Positions 1 to 22,389 of a DNA stretch of 64,000 nt are shown piece by piece. The stretch lies in the NCBI RefSeq assembly GCF_040412425.1, contig NC_089755.1, positions 56,378,798 to 56,442,797 of the forward strand, read 5' to 3'. Below the pieces are notes generated by a model, which saw only the letters and a program-made list of their open reading frames with translations, made no database searches and was not told where the DNA came from. The first letter of the stretch is position 1, and each line of letters starts with the position of its first letter. A program made the position numbers and the translations under genes. Source of the stretch: Macrobrachium rosenbergii (Eukaryota > Arthropoda > Malacostraca > Decapoda > Palaemonidae).

Positions 1-44
1 GTCAAACTAAATGAATAACTATAAGCATTTAAAACTAAACTTAC

Positions 45-3000
45 TTCATCATGACAATTGGCATGAAAATTTCCAAATGTGTCTCCTTGAGTGGCATAAA
101 AGGCAAGATCCCAGTGTATAACTGAACCAGCATTAGGCAAACTCGACGGGCGCTAAACAACAGGCACATATTAGGATTCTGCAATAAAAAGATATAAAAG
201 TTCACACAGCACTTTCACCCTACTACAATAAATATAAAGCTCAATTTAACTGTAAAACAAAATCAACATCAGTGCACTTCCCACGGTGCACTGTAGGCAT
301 TACTTAAGGTTCTTTGCAGCGTCCCTTTGGCCTCTAACTGCAACCTCTGTCCATATTCTTTTCTTCCATCTCTTTCCACCCCTAATAAAAATTGTTTAAA
401 CATTTTTTCAGCACTAAATGACATCATAGGTCCAAGCGCTTGGCCTTTGTCCTAAGTTTGATATTCCAATCCAATACTAATCAATACTACAAGTAAACAT
501 TTGAATTCTTTAAGACTTTAGTACACAACAACCATAATTATTCCAATTACAACCTACTGTAGTGAAGTATTTTTTATTTTACTAGGAAATGTCTTGTTGT
601 AGATAAAAAATGACTGAGTAATACAAAAACTATTTACAATACACTAGAGCATTAAAATTAACATATAACACCTCACAGTTTTAAAGTCAAAGAGTAATTT
701 TTGCATGTCATCACATCAACTCAAGTTACAATATAGTCCTGTGTATTCAACCTACCTCCTTATAGCATTTCTGGGTGATGACATCTCTCACGTTGCCCCA
801 CACAGTAATGTGTTCACGATGGTACTTCTTAACCAGTTCACTAACCTTGAAATATATATGAAGAATGGGGATCAAATATCTATCAAATAACAAACTTACT
901 GTGTATTATTCAACCTGCTACAAAATATACACATTTTTAATATTAATACAATTTCTATTTTTGTACACAAATGAACAAGTATTTAAGTACCCTTCAGAAA
1001 TAACCTGGCAATGCACCAACTTTTCCTTTGCTTACAGGGACAAAGGCAGGGTGGTAAGAAGTGGAATTAAGTACAAATATTTGGATTTGTATATCTATAA
1101 AATATGCAAACTTTTCTTTAAAACTTCATATTTGTTCCTGCAGAAATAAAAACCCGTGTGCCTAATAGGCAACTCGCACCTTAGACAGAAAGTTTCGTCT
1201 CAAAGAATTGACTGGCACTATTCCAAAATCAGAATAACATGAGACTATGAAACTTTGAAAAAGTTATCAAATTAGATTTGTAATCCTCAGGTATATCTCT
1301 CACCAACACCCACAGATATAAAAATATCAGAAAAGCTTAATACTGACAAGAGTATAAACCACTTACCTTTGTGATCAATTCATTGCTGTCAATCTTGATA
1401 TCAATATTAATGGGTGTGTTGGGAAAATTCTGGAAAGTCTCTTCCAGAAGGGGAAATTTCCGATCCTCGGATTTACTGCTGAACGTGATGCCCGGCATAA
1501 AATCCACTGGGATTTCTTCTTTGATGGGTGGTAAGTCCACATAATTGTATTCCGATATAGAACCAGTAAGCTCTGTCCTGATGTCTAACACAGAGTCATG
1601 ACAAACAACTACATGACCATCCAAGGTGAGCTGACAGTCAAGTTCTAGCATGTCAGTTCCAAGTTCGACTGCACTGAAAGGGTTAAGTGAGAATAATGAA
1701 GAGTCATTTCTGAGAAACCTAAGAGATACAAACAGAAAGGCTTCTCGTGTATACACCAAAATACGCCTCTATTTCTATTTCAGTTATTTCCAACATCTGA
1801 TACTAAACACAATTCATATAAAAAACAAAAGAAATTTTAAGCAAACCTTTTCACCTACTTTTTTTTCCAATATCAGCCCACAATAATTGAAATTGTACTA
1901 AATTTTTAATGCTTCCAGATATAATTCCATTTAAATATCAGATAAACCTCTGCAGTTCTAAGCAGACGAGAGACCACCTTTACTGAAGTAACACATTGGA
2001 CAATTGGTAAAGTTGTTCTATTAGTAAAAACAAGAGTGGCAGCTCATAGCTGGCTGATTATCACCCAATTTCTAAACTCCAATACCATGCCAAACTCAGG
2101 GAGATGAAAATTAAGCAGGCATTCCTCACATAGATGAATTTTAACCAACAGATTGAAACGCAGTTGATGGGCACTACAGGAATGCAATCTCTGGTGTAAC
2201 TTGGGGAATTATTCTTGGTGGATTATTATTTAAGTTACTTTTTTGTGGTTGCTGATTCTGCTCAGAAATATCTTGCTAAAATTAGCACATGGTTGACTTG
2301 ACTAAAGGCTGGAACTGAAAGATGTTCCAGTAAGGAAGGTGCCTAGCAAATACGATCTGTTATGCATCTTAAGCTTCAAAAGTTACTGGATTTTGAAAAA
2401 CTTTAACCTCTTATCCATGATGGGATGGCAACAGTTCTCCAGACATTATTCCAGAGAACTAGAAAGACTTCCCAAAAAATCATACAATTGAACTGAGAAG
2501 AAATTTGAGAAAAATATACTTACTGCCTAAATGCAGATAGTGTGTTCTCATAATTTTCTCCAGCTCCTGCAACAAAGGTGACAAAGATACAATTAAAATA
2601 CTATACTGTCAATTGAAAATTGCAAAAAACATACTCATTAATGAGAACAACAGGGATGGTTACTGTATTAAAATGAACACAATAATACTTGTTTCCAGTA
2701 CTAATTATCATATATAATCTTTGGTTTATTAATGTTAAAAATTAATCTAATCCTCAGAAAAAAAAATCAACTTGTTACCAAGTTTCACCGGCTGATTCCA
2801 GCTTGTACTTAGCAATACTACATCTACATAAAAGTTAAGTAAAACTGAAGACTACTACAGGAGCCCGATTCCAGCCAGTGACCGACCAGAATATTTACCA
2901 CCTTTCATTTATGTCATTTATTTATGCTCATGATAGTTTCCTTTTGCTCTTAATTTTACAGTCATCCCCAAGAGGCTGGTACTAAACACAGCGCCCATTT

Positions 3001-4493
3001 TGCACGTATGATAGTTACCGAACATGAGAGGAGCGAGAGTAGCCTTCAGTCTTAACAACAGTCGATGGTTTGTACAAAGAATATACCCACAGGAACAAAG
3101 AAAGACAAAGCAGCCCCAATCCTCTTTACCCACAGGAACAAAGGAAGACAAAGTAGCCCCAATCCTCTTATGTACTTCACATCATCGCTGTTCATTTTTC
3201 TTCCCATCCACAGTGGACAAAGAATTTAAAAAAGAGAATTTTTTTTTACTTCCAAGTCAAGCAGCAGTACACTAGTCTATTCATCATAATGGTTGAAGAA
3301 AAGTGCTAACTTTCCGCACAGGAGTAAGGGACTCCCCTAACTCAAAGACTTGCCTCCAATTAACCACCTTGTTGCTAAGATTCAATGACCATCAGTGGGT
3401 CATACTTCCATATGGGCAAATAACGATAAGCCAAGACTCTTACCATTATCATCAGTATAACTGAAGACTACTACCGCAGCCTGGTTCCTGCCTGTCGCCA
3501 ACCAGAATGCTTAACGCCTCGTTTATGTTTTCATTCATATTTATGCATTTTGTTTGTGTTCACGATATTTACCATCTTTTGCTTATGTTTTACATTTATC
3601 CCCAAGGGTCTGGTACTGAACACGGTAACCATTTTGCATAAACTGACGGTTACCAAGTCAGAGCAGCACGGTGCTAGTCTTCAGTTTTACCTTACCATAA
3701 AGGTTTGTATTTTAAAGCCCTCACACAGTATGAACAGACTAAGACTACCTGATTAATTAAATAGTTTAAAGAAATCAAAGCTACTGTATTATCTAAGGCT
3801 AAGCAGCCTGTACTGAGCAGGTACCCTAAATTCTAATCTTACAAAAGGTCCTGAAAAGCCTTGTCTGGCAATTTCTTCCCTAAGATAAATTTCTGTGCCC
3901 TTGATACCTATATATGACTTTTGGAAGACGGACAGGCAACTTAAAAAGGTAACCATAAGGAAGGGTACAAGAAACAATGACTTAACAATCTAACGGTTCC
4001 CAAATAACAGCTCGGGTCAAACTTTTCTGCCCTACCCTGCCGGCAGGCAGGCCAAAGGCAGCAGATGAAAGAATAACTTCGCTACAAAATAAATAAATAA
4101 ATAGAAAAATTAATAAATAAATCGGGATGACGAGTAACTCCATAGGTGGGCAAAATGACAGGTTCGAGGTCAGCTTTCCCCGATGTACCCTACCGGCAGG
4201 CGGACCGAGGTAGCAGACGAAAGAACGGCCTTCCATACGAAAATAGAAATGAAGAAAAGGAGCAGATGAATAAACAGGACGAACAGCCCCACACAAAGTG
4301 GGCCACAATGAGACATTATCAATAATAAATTGATTTGCTGCATTGCGTCTCTCTCACCTCCGCGATGACTAATGTGTCTGCAGATGAACTTGACGTCCTT
4401 TTTCTTGTGCAGTAGCATTGGGAACTTGAAGAATATGATCGACGATATGATGTAGCATCCCAGAACGGCAGCGACGATCATTTCAGTGACCAT
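45..4493 (-). CDS. GDPD1: GDPD1-like glycerophosphodiester phosphodiesterase (lysophospholipase D), 3' end off window
   Basis: Five coding exons on the minus strand, joined in phase by GT-AG introns: 4358-4493, 2524-2566, 1367-1673, 756-845 and 45-178. The product starts at the ATG at 4493, with an in-frame TAA directly upstream. Residues about 5-23 are a membrane segment (MIVAAVLGCYIISSIIFF). Next comes the GDPD catalytic start ISHRGGAGENYENT (His43, Arg44), then TDMLELDCQL (Glu70, Asp72), VVVCHD (His85), PINIDIKI and HITVWGN. This order and spacing match animal GDPD1/GDPD3, membrane enzymes of the ER and perinuclear region that cleave lysophospholipids to lysophosphatidic acid or N-acyl-ethanolamines. 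About 224 residues are visible of the roughly 310 usual for the family; the last exons lie left of base 45. The gene faces MELK across a shared promoter region. Substrate is inferred from the family. GDPD1 versus GDPD3 is not resolved. Confidence 0.92.
270..480 (+). repeat. Dispersed decapod-type repeat, copy 1
   Basis: Starts with a short hairpin (AGTGCAC ... GTGCACT) followed by CTGTAGGCATTACTTAAGG and a C/T-rich body, and ends near CATAGGTCCAAGCGCTTGG. Related copies lie at 6219-6421 and 11255-11410. All three are intronic (GDPD1 or MELK) and in plus orientation. It is probably a short non-autonomous element, but I see no coding capacity or tRNA promoter boxes, so the class is open. Confidence 0.5.
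2839..3055. mobile_element. MITE-like element with terminal inverted repeats, copy 1
   Basis: A 217-bp unit in GDPD1 intron 1. Its left end GTAAAACTGAAGACTACTAC is matched by an inverted, imperfect right end (reverse complement GACTGAAGGCTACTC). TTAA stands at both borders (2835-2838 and 3052-3055), which is suggestive of a piggyBac-type target site. A second copy with the same ends lies at 3455-3690. No transposase is present. Confidence 0.5.
3085..3170. repeat. 43-bp direct repeat, two copies
   Basis: The block beginning ACCCACAGGAACAAAG recurs 43 bp later (3085 and 3128) and ends in CAGCCCCAATCCTCTT or TAGCCCCAATCCTCTT. It overlaps no conserved coding sequence and lies in GDPD1 intron 1, just right of the first MITE-like unit. 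Confidence 0.6.
3455..3690. mobile_element. MITE-like element with terminal inverted repeats, copy 2
   Basis: About 236 bp between GTATAACTGAAGACTACTAC and GTGCTAGTCTTCAGTTTTAC, which are near-perfect inverted ends. The interior follows the same order as the copy at 2839-3055, including the shared block CCCCAAG-GTCTGGTACTGAACAC. The TTAA flanks seen around copy 1 are not clear here. Confidence 0.5.
4022..4262. repeat. Imperfect direct duplication in GDPD1 intron 1
   Basis: The block around CCTGCCGGCAGGCAGG ... GCAGATGAAAGAA (from about 4024) is repeated imperfectly around CTACCGGCAGGCGG ... GCAGACGAAAGAA (from about 4188). A short AAAT-rich stretch lies between them. Spurious minus-strand reading frames cross this area. 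Confidence 0.4.
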
Positions 4494-5200
4494 TTAACAA
4501 AAGGAGAGGGAGAAAAAGGAGAAGAGCGACGGCCAGACCCAGGTCTCCTTCGGATTTTGTTTACTACTGCAACGCCGATCGTCGGATCGGTACGGTCGAG
4601 TCCGAACGCATTTCGCGGGCATACGGTCCTCTTTGAGCGCGCAGAATGGCGTCATTGATCTCTTAACGTTTCGGGTTTTCTTTTTACTAACTTTTCATTC
4701 GTTCTAATCGCGAATTTGCTCGTATATATTCGAAAATACGAACGTCGTCTGCAGTCCGTGCGCAACTCGCAACTCACCTGTGTCGAACTCATTTCGCGAG
4801 CTTGCCCTCCTTTTTTAACAAGAAAAATGACGCCATTGTGATATTAAAAAGCCGGGTTTTCGTATTTTCAAATTTAAATTAATTTAAATCACGAATTTAT
4901 TCGTGCATGTTAGAAAATACGGACATCGTCTGCAGTCTTTCGTGCGCATCTCGCAACTCATCTGTGACATCACGTGCTGAGTACTCGCCTATTGGTCGTT
5001 TCCGTAGCATGGAGTGACGTCACGAAAACCTCGCCGCTGATTAGTCCATTTTTATACCTGTCCCGCGACGTCACATCACTTGACGGACGTGATTGGTCGG
5101 CCGTCTCGACGTCATCGTTGCGGCTCTGCTGATTGGCCGTCGCCGAGAAGTCGTCTCATTCAAGAGTGACTTGGGGAAAACAATCGGTATGGAGACCGCA
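4494..5200. promoter_or_regulatory. Bidirectional GDPD1/MELK promoter region with CRE and CCAAT motifs
   Basis: This is the intergenic part between the GDPD1 start codon and the transcribed leader inferred for MELK. It is richer in CpG than its surroundings. Visible motifs are a full CRE TGACGTCA at 5015-5022, CGACGTCA at 5066-5073 and 5107-5114, the E-box CACGTG at 4971-4976, and inverted CCAAT boxes (ATTGG) at 4991, 5092 and 5132. NF-Y sites of this kind are typical of cell-cycle promoters, which would suit MELK. Transcription starts were not determined. Confidence 0.55.
4602..4964. repeat. Tandem duplication (about 183 bp x 2) within the shared promoter
   Basis: Two successive blocks share the order CGAAC-CATTTCGCG, AATG(A)CG-CATTG, GGGTTTTC, a CGAATTT-CTCGT or TTCGTG segment, GAAAATACG and CGTCTGCAGTC, then GCAACTCA. 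Copies begin near 4602 and 4785. The copies are clearly diverged, so the event is not recent. Confidence 0.5.
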
Positions 5201-5556
5201 GAAATTCAACTTTTTTAGCCTCGTTTACGTTGTAAATTAGTGAATTACGTCGTTCGTTATAACTGTGGATGCGGCCGATGCAGTGAAGAACGTGTAGTGT
5301 AAAGGAGGACGTTGGATAATGAGGAAAAGTGCGTAAAACTGGCGAGAGAAGTCGGCTGCTGTCTGGGGAACGAGGTGGTGTATGGCAGCCCTACTGAATA
5401 GGCTTCTTGAAAGCTTCCGAAGAAATTCGTATGTATGGACACGAACCGTCATTTTCAATGTGTTTATCACGTCGTGAACCTTCTTTAACCAAAGATATTT
5501 AATCGATTTCTGTTTTTAAATAGCCGAGTGTAGAGTTCAAACCTCTTTTGGCAACG
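5201..5556 (+). other. Probable non-coding first exon / 5' UTR of MELK
   Basis: A strong donor (GTAAGT) begins at 5557 and is preceded by a GC-moderate leader. The next acceptor is the polypyrimidine tract and AG at about 7291-7292, in front of the MELK start codon at 7380. I infer a first exon ending at 5556 and a 5' UTR intron of about 1.7 kb. The start is not determined. No conserved protein is readable here. Confidence 0.35.
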
Positions 5557-6218
5557 GTAAGTTTAGTATTGTCAGACATGAAGTTAAATCATATTTAAAT
5601 ATGAACTAATTCCAATAAACTCTCTTTCCTTTAAGTAATAATGATATTAAGTCATGTAATTCATAATTTTTGAATGTTTCTTGACATATTCTACGTTTTT
5701 CTCGTTATCTGTAATGGTTTATTTTTATTTTGTCTGGGCAAGGATTTTTTTCTCATTTGACGACGTGGGAGGAAAGAATATATCACATTGACTTACTTTA
5801 ATATTTTCATTTATTGTTTATAGCAATATTTAGTCACAGAATTACCCTCAGTTATTATTAGATTATTATTAGATATGTTTAAGCTAGACCTACCATATTT
5901 TGGGTAGCATAGATTATGCCTAAGCAAGGTTGAGTCGACTTAATGCGATTTGTTTTGCAGTAATTTCTGAGTGGGACCTTAGAAGAAAATAAAAAAATAA
6001 AAAAAAGAAACTAGGATAGGCCTCTCTTCAACTAGATTTAGGCCAAAGAAGCCATTAGGGGCTAGGCTTCGTTTTTTTTAACGTAGATTAGTCATGTTTC
6101 ACAATTACAGACCCTTAACTCTTTAGAGGCTCGTGGGCTTAATCGTTGTTAGGTTGGTTAGTGGCACCAGTCTGTATACTTTGATAAAAGATTTCCCCTT
6201 GAGGTACTGCAGTTTCCT

Positions 6219-6421
6219 CAGTGCACCTCACGTGGTGCACTGTAGGCATTACTAAGAAGGGTCTTTGTGGCAATCCTTCAGCCCCTAGCTGCAACCCCTT
6301 TCATTTCTTTTCCTGTACCTCCATTCATATTCTCTTTATTCCGTCCTCCTTTCCTCAACCCTCTACTGACAATTGTTTCGTAGTGCAACTGCGATTTTTT
6401 TTTTTTTTTTTTTTTTTTTTT
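6219..6421 (+). repeat. Dispersed decapod-type repeat, copy 2
   Basis: Starts CAGTGCACCTCACGTGGTGCACTG, a hairpin of the same form as copy 1, followed by TAGGCATTACTAAG and a C/T-rich body with AACTGCGA. It breaks off in a run of about 25 T. It lies in the MELK 5' UTR intron. Spaces in this motif: CAGTGCAC, then CTCACGTG, then GTGCACTG. Confidence 0.5.
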
Positions 6422-7343
6422 AGGGGGTTTTGTATTTATGGCAGTTTTTTGGTACCACCTTCCATTTGCAACTGTGGTTGCCTGTGTTGGGTGAAATGAT
6501 TAGTTGCTAGTATCTACTGGATTCCATTCCCGTCATTGAACATCCTGGATGTAGGATGATAGAAATGCAATCTTCTGCTGCTGTTTATTGGGCGGTGTAC
6601 ATTGTAGCGAGAGACACGAAGAAGGATACAAAGTATATAAGCATGTAAATGATACAATACAAAATATATGAGCATCGAAGCTAAGCATACAGTAAGGAAT
6701 CATATCCTACTACATGAGGTAGACCTTACAGAATTGAGGTCTGTGAGGTAGTTCACATAGGATTCAGTACTAAACATGAGAACTTATACATTGTAATATT
6801 ATACAATACTGTACCTATGAACTGAATACGTCCACCGTACGAGAATTTCTAGTTACATAAGGTATCTTGCACTTGGCGTTACATATCTTGCACTTACAAA
6901 TGAGACATACATGACAAGTTTGTAGACCAAGTTTTGCTCTATGAAACAATTTATTAAGAAGTTTGAAGGTAAAGAGAAACAGCTCTTGGTTGCGTGTTTA
7001 GGGAAAGAACAAATTATCTCAGATTTTTTCAAGATGTCATTATGGAAACCATCTTCATATTTATTTTCTTTATTCACTAGATATTCCAAATGCTATATTG
7101 GCTATTGTACCATTGTTTCTTTAACGTTTTTCTTCAGTCTCCTCAGTAACATTTACTGATAATATACAAGATGTATTTTAGATTTATCATGGATTAAGAG
7201 GTCATCTTTTTTAAGCATTTTACTTTTTGTAAAGCTATTTTTCTTTTTCTGTGTGAACATCATTATACTGTATCATTTTCTTTTTTTTTTAGATTTCAGG
7301 TGACAACTGTTTAGAAACCAGATATATGCCACCATCTCAGTAA

Positions 7344-18024
<10,681 letters not shown>

Positions 18025-19235
18025 AGTCTCGGCACCAGACGCAGAGCACACTACGTAGTGTATGCTTGTTGACATTTCATCCAACTTGTGTGATTGTTTG
18101 GATACTCCATTTCCTGTGCTCAAAAGTATTGAAATGCAATCTCTGGTAAATACTGATTAATTGTACAGTCATATATATTTATATATATATCTATCCTAGT
18201 TTTTAGTTTTTTATGCATATCAGATAGATTGTTCTTTCAGGTACATTTTTGTAACTCCAAGTCAAAACTGATTTGGAAAAGTTAAAATATTTTAATGGCT
18301 TTCATTAATTTTCTGATTATGATTTTTTAACTCTGCGGTAGCTGTAATGTTCAAAAAGGAACAATTTGTGTAACTAAAACATAAAATATTTTTATTTTAG
18401 TAACTTAAGTGTTGGTTTACTTCTTTCTCACTTCATATATGTTTTCAGTGTGCTTTACCAGATCATATGATAAATACTCGAACCAAACGTAAGTCTCATC
18501 ACTTTCAAGTTTTATGTTCATTCATCTGACTTGAATCTTGGTAACAAAGAGAAATATTTTTGCAGACTGTAAAACAAGTTTTTAAGTTTTCTCAGTCTGT
18601 CACAAATCAAATCAGTTTGGAATATGTAAAAAGGCTTCCAGTTATGCAATTCCATACATCATAAATTTAGCAATTACTTCTGAGCTCGAATGTGTTTTTG
18701 ATAGACCCAGTGTAATAAATAATGATATCTTTTGTACTATATAATAGATTATATTTTAATGATTATGAATGAGAATGTCCATATGTTACTCGGTAGAATT
18801 TTAAAGATGGTAATTAAAAATGAAAGTACAAAGGTTTTTCATTTTTCCAGTTAAAATAAAAATGTCACTGTTCAGTACACCATGTAATTAGTACAGCATT
18901 ATGAACTATTTGCAACTGAAACCACAGAGTGAAATATTTAGATTCACAGGGATTGTTCAAAGTATTTTGTTCTGTGATAGAGGTGAAACTTGGAATAAGG
19001 TCAAGTTAGATAGCTAAACAAGGATAAAAGGGGAATGAGTGAACGTACACGGGAGATAGCAGTGCAACTAGAGTTGAAAGGATGCTGCAAAGAACCATTA
19101 GTATTTTCTACTTTGTTCTATACAAGGCACACTGTAAACAGTACCCCAAAAAGGTCGGTACACTGACATATTTGTGACTAAGAATACCAGATATGAATTT
19201 AGTGTAATATTTATTTGTATTTTTAAAATAAATGT
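18025..19235 (+). other. MELK 3' UTR and downstream flank
   Basis: AT-rich sequence without conserved coding potential after the MELK stop. AATAAA hexamers stand at 18714-18719 and near 19226. Either could end the transcript, and the sequence alone does not decide. Confidence 0.4.
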
Positions 19236-20690
19236 ACTTATCTGTAACACCAACAAAATACCTTGTTTGAAAATATGACTTTCAATCCCTTACCTGTACT
19301 TCAGAAACAGCACTGCTCTTATGGGAATATGAACTTACGCTTTCGTGAATGGAGTTTCTCACGCAAGGCGTGCTTTGGTTGTCAGTGACTAACTAGAAAA
19401 AACAAAACCCTTGAATGCTACAGTGGGAGAGAAGTGAGTAGGGCAAATGGGTCCCTTGAATGCTATTAGGGGGATTTGGGTAGGTCTATATAATTCACAC
19501 AACCTGAGTTTGCCTAGGTCGTGCAATGTGTGACCAAGGATGTCGTAGTGTGTTCTCTTCGTCTGTGGTGTGCAAGTCACATGGTCAACCTCTGCCTGTG
19601 CTGTGTTTTGTATGCCCCACAAATTACAAAGCCCTGTGTGTGTGGTAAAAAAGTTACTGTAGAAAATTAGCCTGAATTTAGGTGTGGTGTGGGCAAGGGC
19701 AACCTGTACAATAAATTTACAGTATGTCCCAGACAGTGGTAGATCTGCACTTGATGTGTGTCTCCTGTTGGAAGAGAATACTTGAGAGAAGCCATGTATT
19801 TTTTGCATAAAATTAAGGTACATGTAACAATCAAGAAAAGAATTTGATTACCTACTGAAGTTCCTTTCAGTTCCAGTTGATATATATTGACCTAGTACTA
19901 TAATGAAGTGAAGTCTGAGTTAGCTGATGGATCACATCTACCTGCAATGAAAGAAATACGCATTCACAATTGTTCAATTATAAAAATAATGACTGATTTT
20001 TCAAGAGCTCTTTTTATTAATACATCACTTAGATTGCTTTTTGTTCCTGGAAATGCAAGAACCCATTTCTACATGTGAAACATTTTCCTGCACTTCAAAG
20101 TACAGGCATCAAAACAATGTGTAGATAAATGCAAATTACAACTGAGTGTCCTCAATTGCTGTAGCTTGCCATTGTGACAATAAAAGCAAACGGTTCCAAA
20201 ATCCTGTCTACCCTGACTGATACCACGACAGTCAAATTCATGAAAATGCATAAAGGGGCGTTGCAATGCATCACATCACTAATATGACCCGACTACTGCG
20301 ATACAGACTGGTATCACGCAGCCAGTGAATTGGACTGAGGTTTGGCCTGCCTGACAACTGATGGTATTTGTAAGAGTCCTTACGGTCACCTTATATCTAA
20401 TGTTGACCACTAAATGTATTAAAATCCAACCAATAATAAATGTCTCCTAACATTATAAGACCATAGCTGTCCTTCATTCAAATAACTGTGATCTTCATCT
20501 CTATGTAGAGTATAAGTGGCACATACAGATGCATAAATACTATATGTATTGTAAGCTGTGAAGCATATGTATACTATATGTATCTATGGCTGTATATATG
20601 TACACTCACGTCGTATGCTAACAGAGTACAGTTATAGATAGTTGATAGAAATTTGATGTACACGTAATAATTTTCATTGTATATGTATAT
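19236..20690. other. Intergenic sequence without recognisable gene
   Basis: A 144-codon minus-strand reading frame (19389-19823) lies here. It shows no domain, has no splice context I can support, and contains a small internal repeat (GAATGCTA blocks), so I do not call it a gene. Nothing else was recognised. Confidence 0.4.
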
Positions 20691-20693
20691 ACA

Positions 20694-20828
<135 letters not shown>

Positions 20829-20869
20829 CTGACCAACCTGGCACTGCCTGGGAAAACTGAATGACAATA

Positions 20870-20945
20870 TACAGGTAGGGGAGAGGAGGGGGAAGGGTGA
20901 AGGGGAGGAGAAAAGGAAAGGGGAGGGGAAAATGGAATCGGGAGG
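20870..20945. repeat. Polypurine G/A tract
   Basis: About 75 bp composed almost only of G and A on the plus strand (GGGGAGAGGAGGGGGAAGGG type). It lies just right of the (TA)n array and is irregular rather than a simple tandem. Confidence 0.7.
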
Positions 20946-21481
20946 GAAGTTACATTCCTCTATCAGAAGAGAATAAAAAGCATCTCCACTGAACATCGAC
21001 AATAAATATGAAATACTGTATGTCTACAATTCCCACTCAGGTGTGTGAGGGAGGGGAGAACGCCTGTCTCTCTGGTAACAACCGTGAAGTGAAGTGTTGT
21101 TGCCAAAACACCCCATAAACTGAATTTATAACAATATACGCCATCGGGACACCACAAAGTATTCACTATAACGGATTCCAAAGGTAAAAATGAAGGAGAA
21201 ATGATGGAATTAATGAAAAAATTTGCATTTGAACTAAGGAAAAGGATATATTGTACTGTCATCTTACATTTTGCACGTCGTGTCGAGCTAGCAGCTACTA
21301 CGCAAATGAGGAAGGCAACTGGCATGTGTATGTGCTTAGGGAGAAAATCTTTGGATCTGCTCATTTGGGCTCAATGCTTTACAGCTATGAAATGCTTTGT
21401 AACGTCCACAGCAATCCCACCTTGTTAAATAAATGAACGTCAAAAATAAAAACAGTACTTACTGAACGAATTCAATATTCA

Positions 21482-21879
<398 letters not shown>

Positions 21880-21991
<112 letters not shown>
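21880..21991. repeat. (TA)n / (TG) microsatellite
   Basis: Imperfect TA and TGTATA units to 21914, then pure TA to 21991. It forms the apparent tail of the right-hand SINE-like unit. Confidence 0.95.
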
Positions 21992-21993
<2 letters not shown>

Positions 21994-22389
21994 CTGAAAT
22001 TTAAATTAGATCAGTAAGTACTGTTTTTATATTCGACTTTCATCTACTTAACAAGATGGGATTACTGAGAACAAGAGATTAGCCTAACGTTATCTGGGCT
22101 ATTGAAAATGCAACTTGCAAGATACACATATATATACGAGTATACTGTATATACAAGATATACGATGAAATTATGTTTAGGGGAAGAAATTTTAAGGGTT
22201 GCATGATATGTGAGATCAAATGATACACCAGAAGATATATATCATATTTCATGTTTTACTCATTTTACTCCTATCGTGGAAACTCTGTAAAACACCCTGA
22301 TTTTACATCTTTAGTACATATGGCATTTCTCAATGACACTTGTCCAAAGCAGATTCATTTTAAGAACAGTGGGCAAGTGTTGGTGGTCA

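Noticed and set aside
19389..19823. 144-codon minus-strand frame
   Set aside because: No recognisable domain, a small internal repeat at its end, no splice or promoter context.
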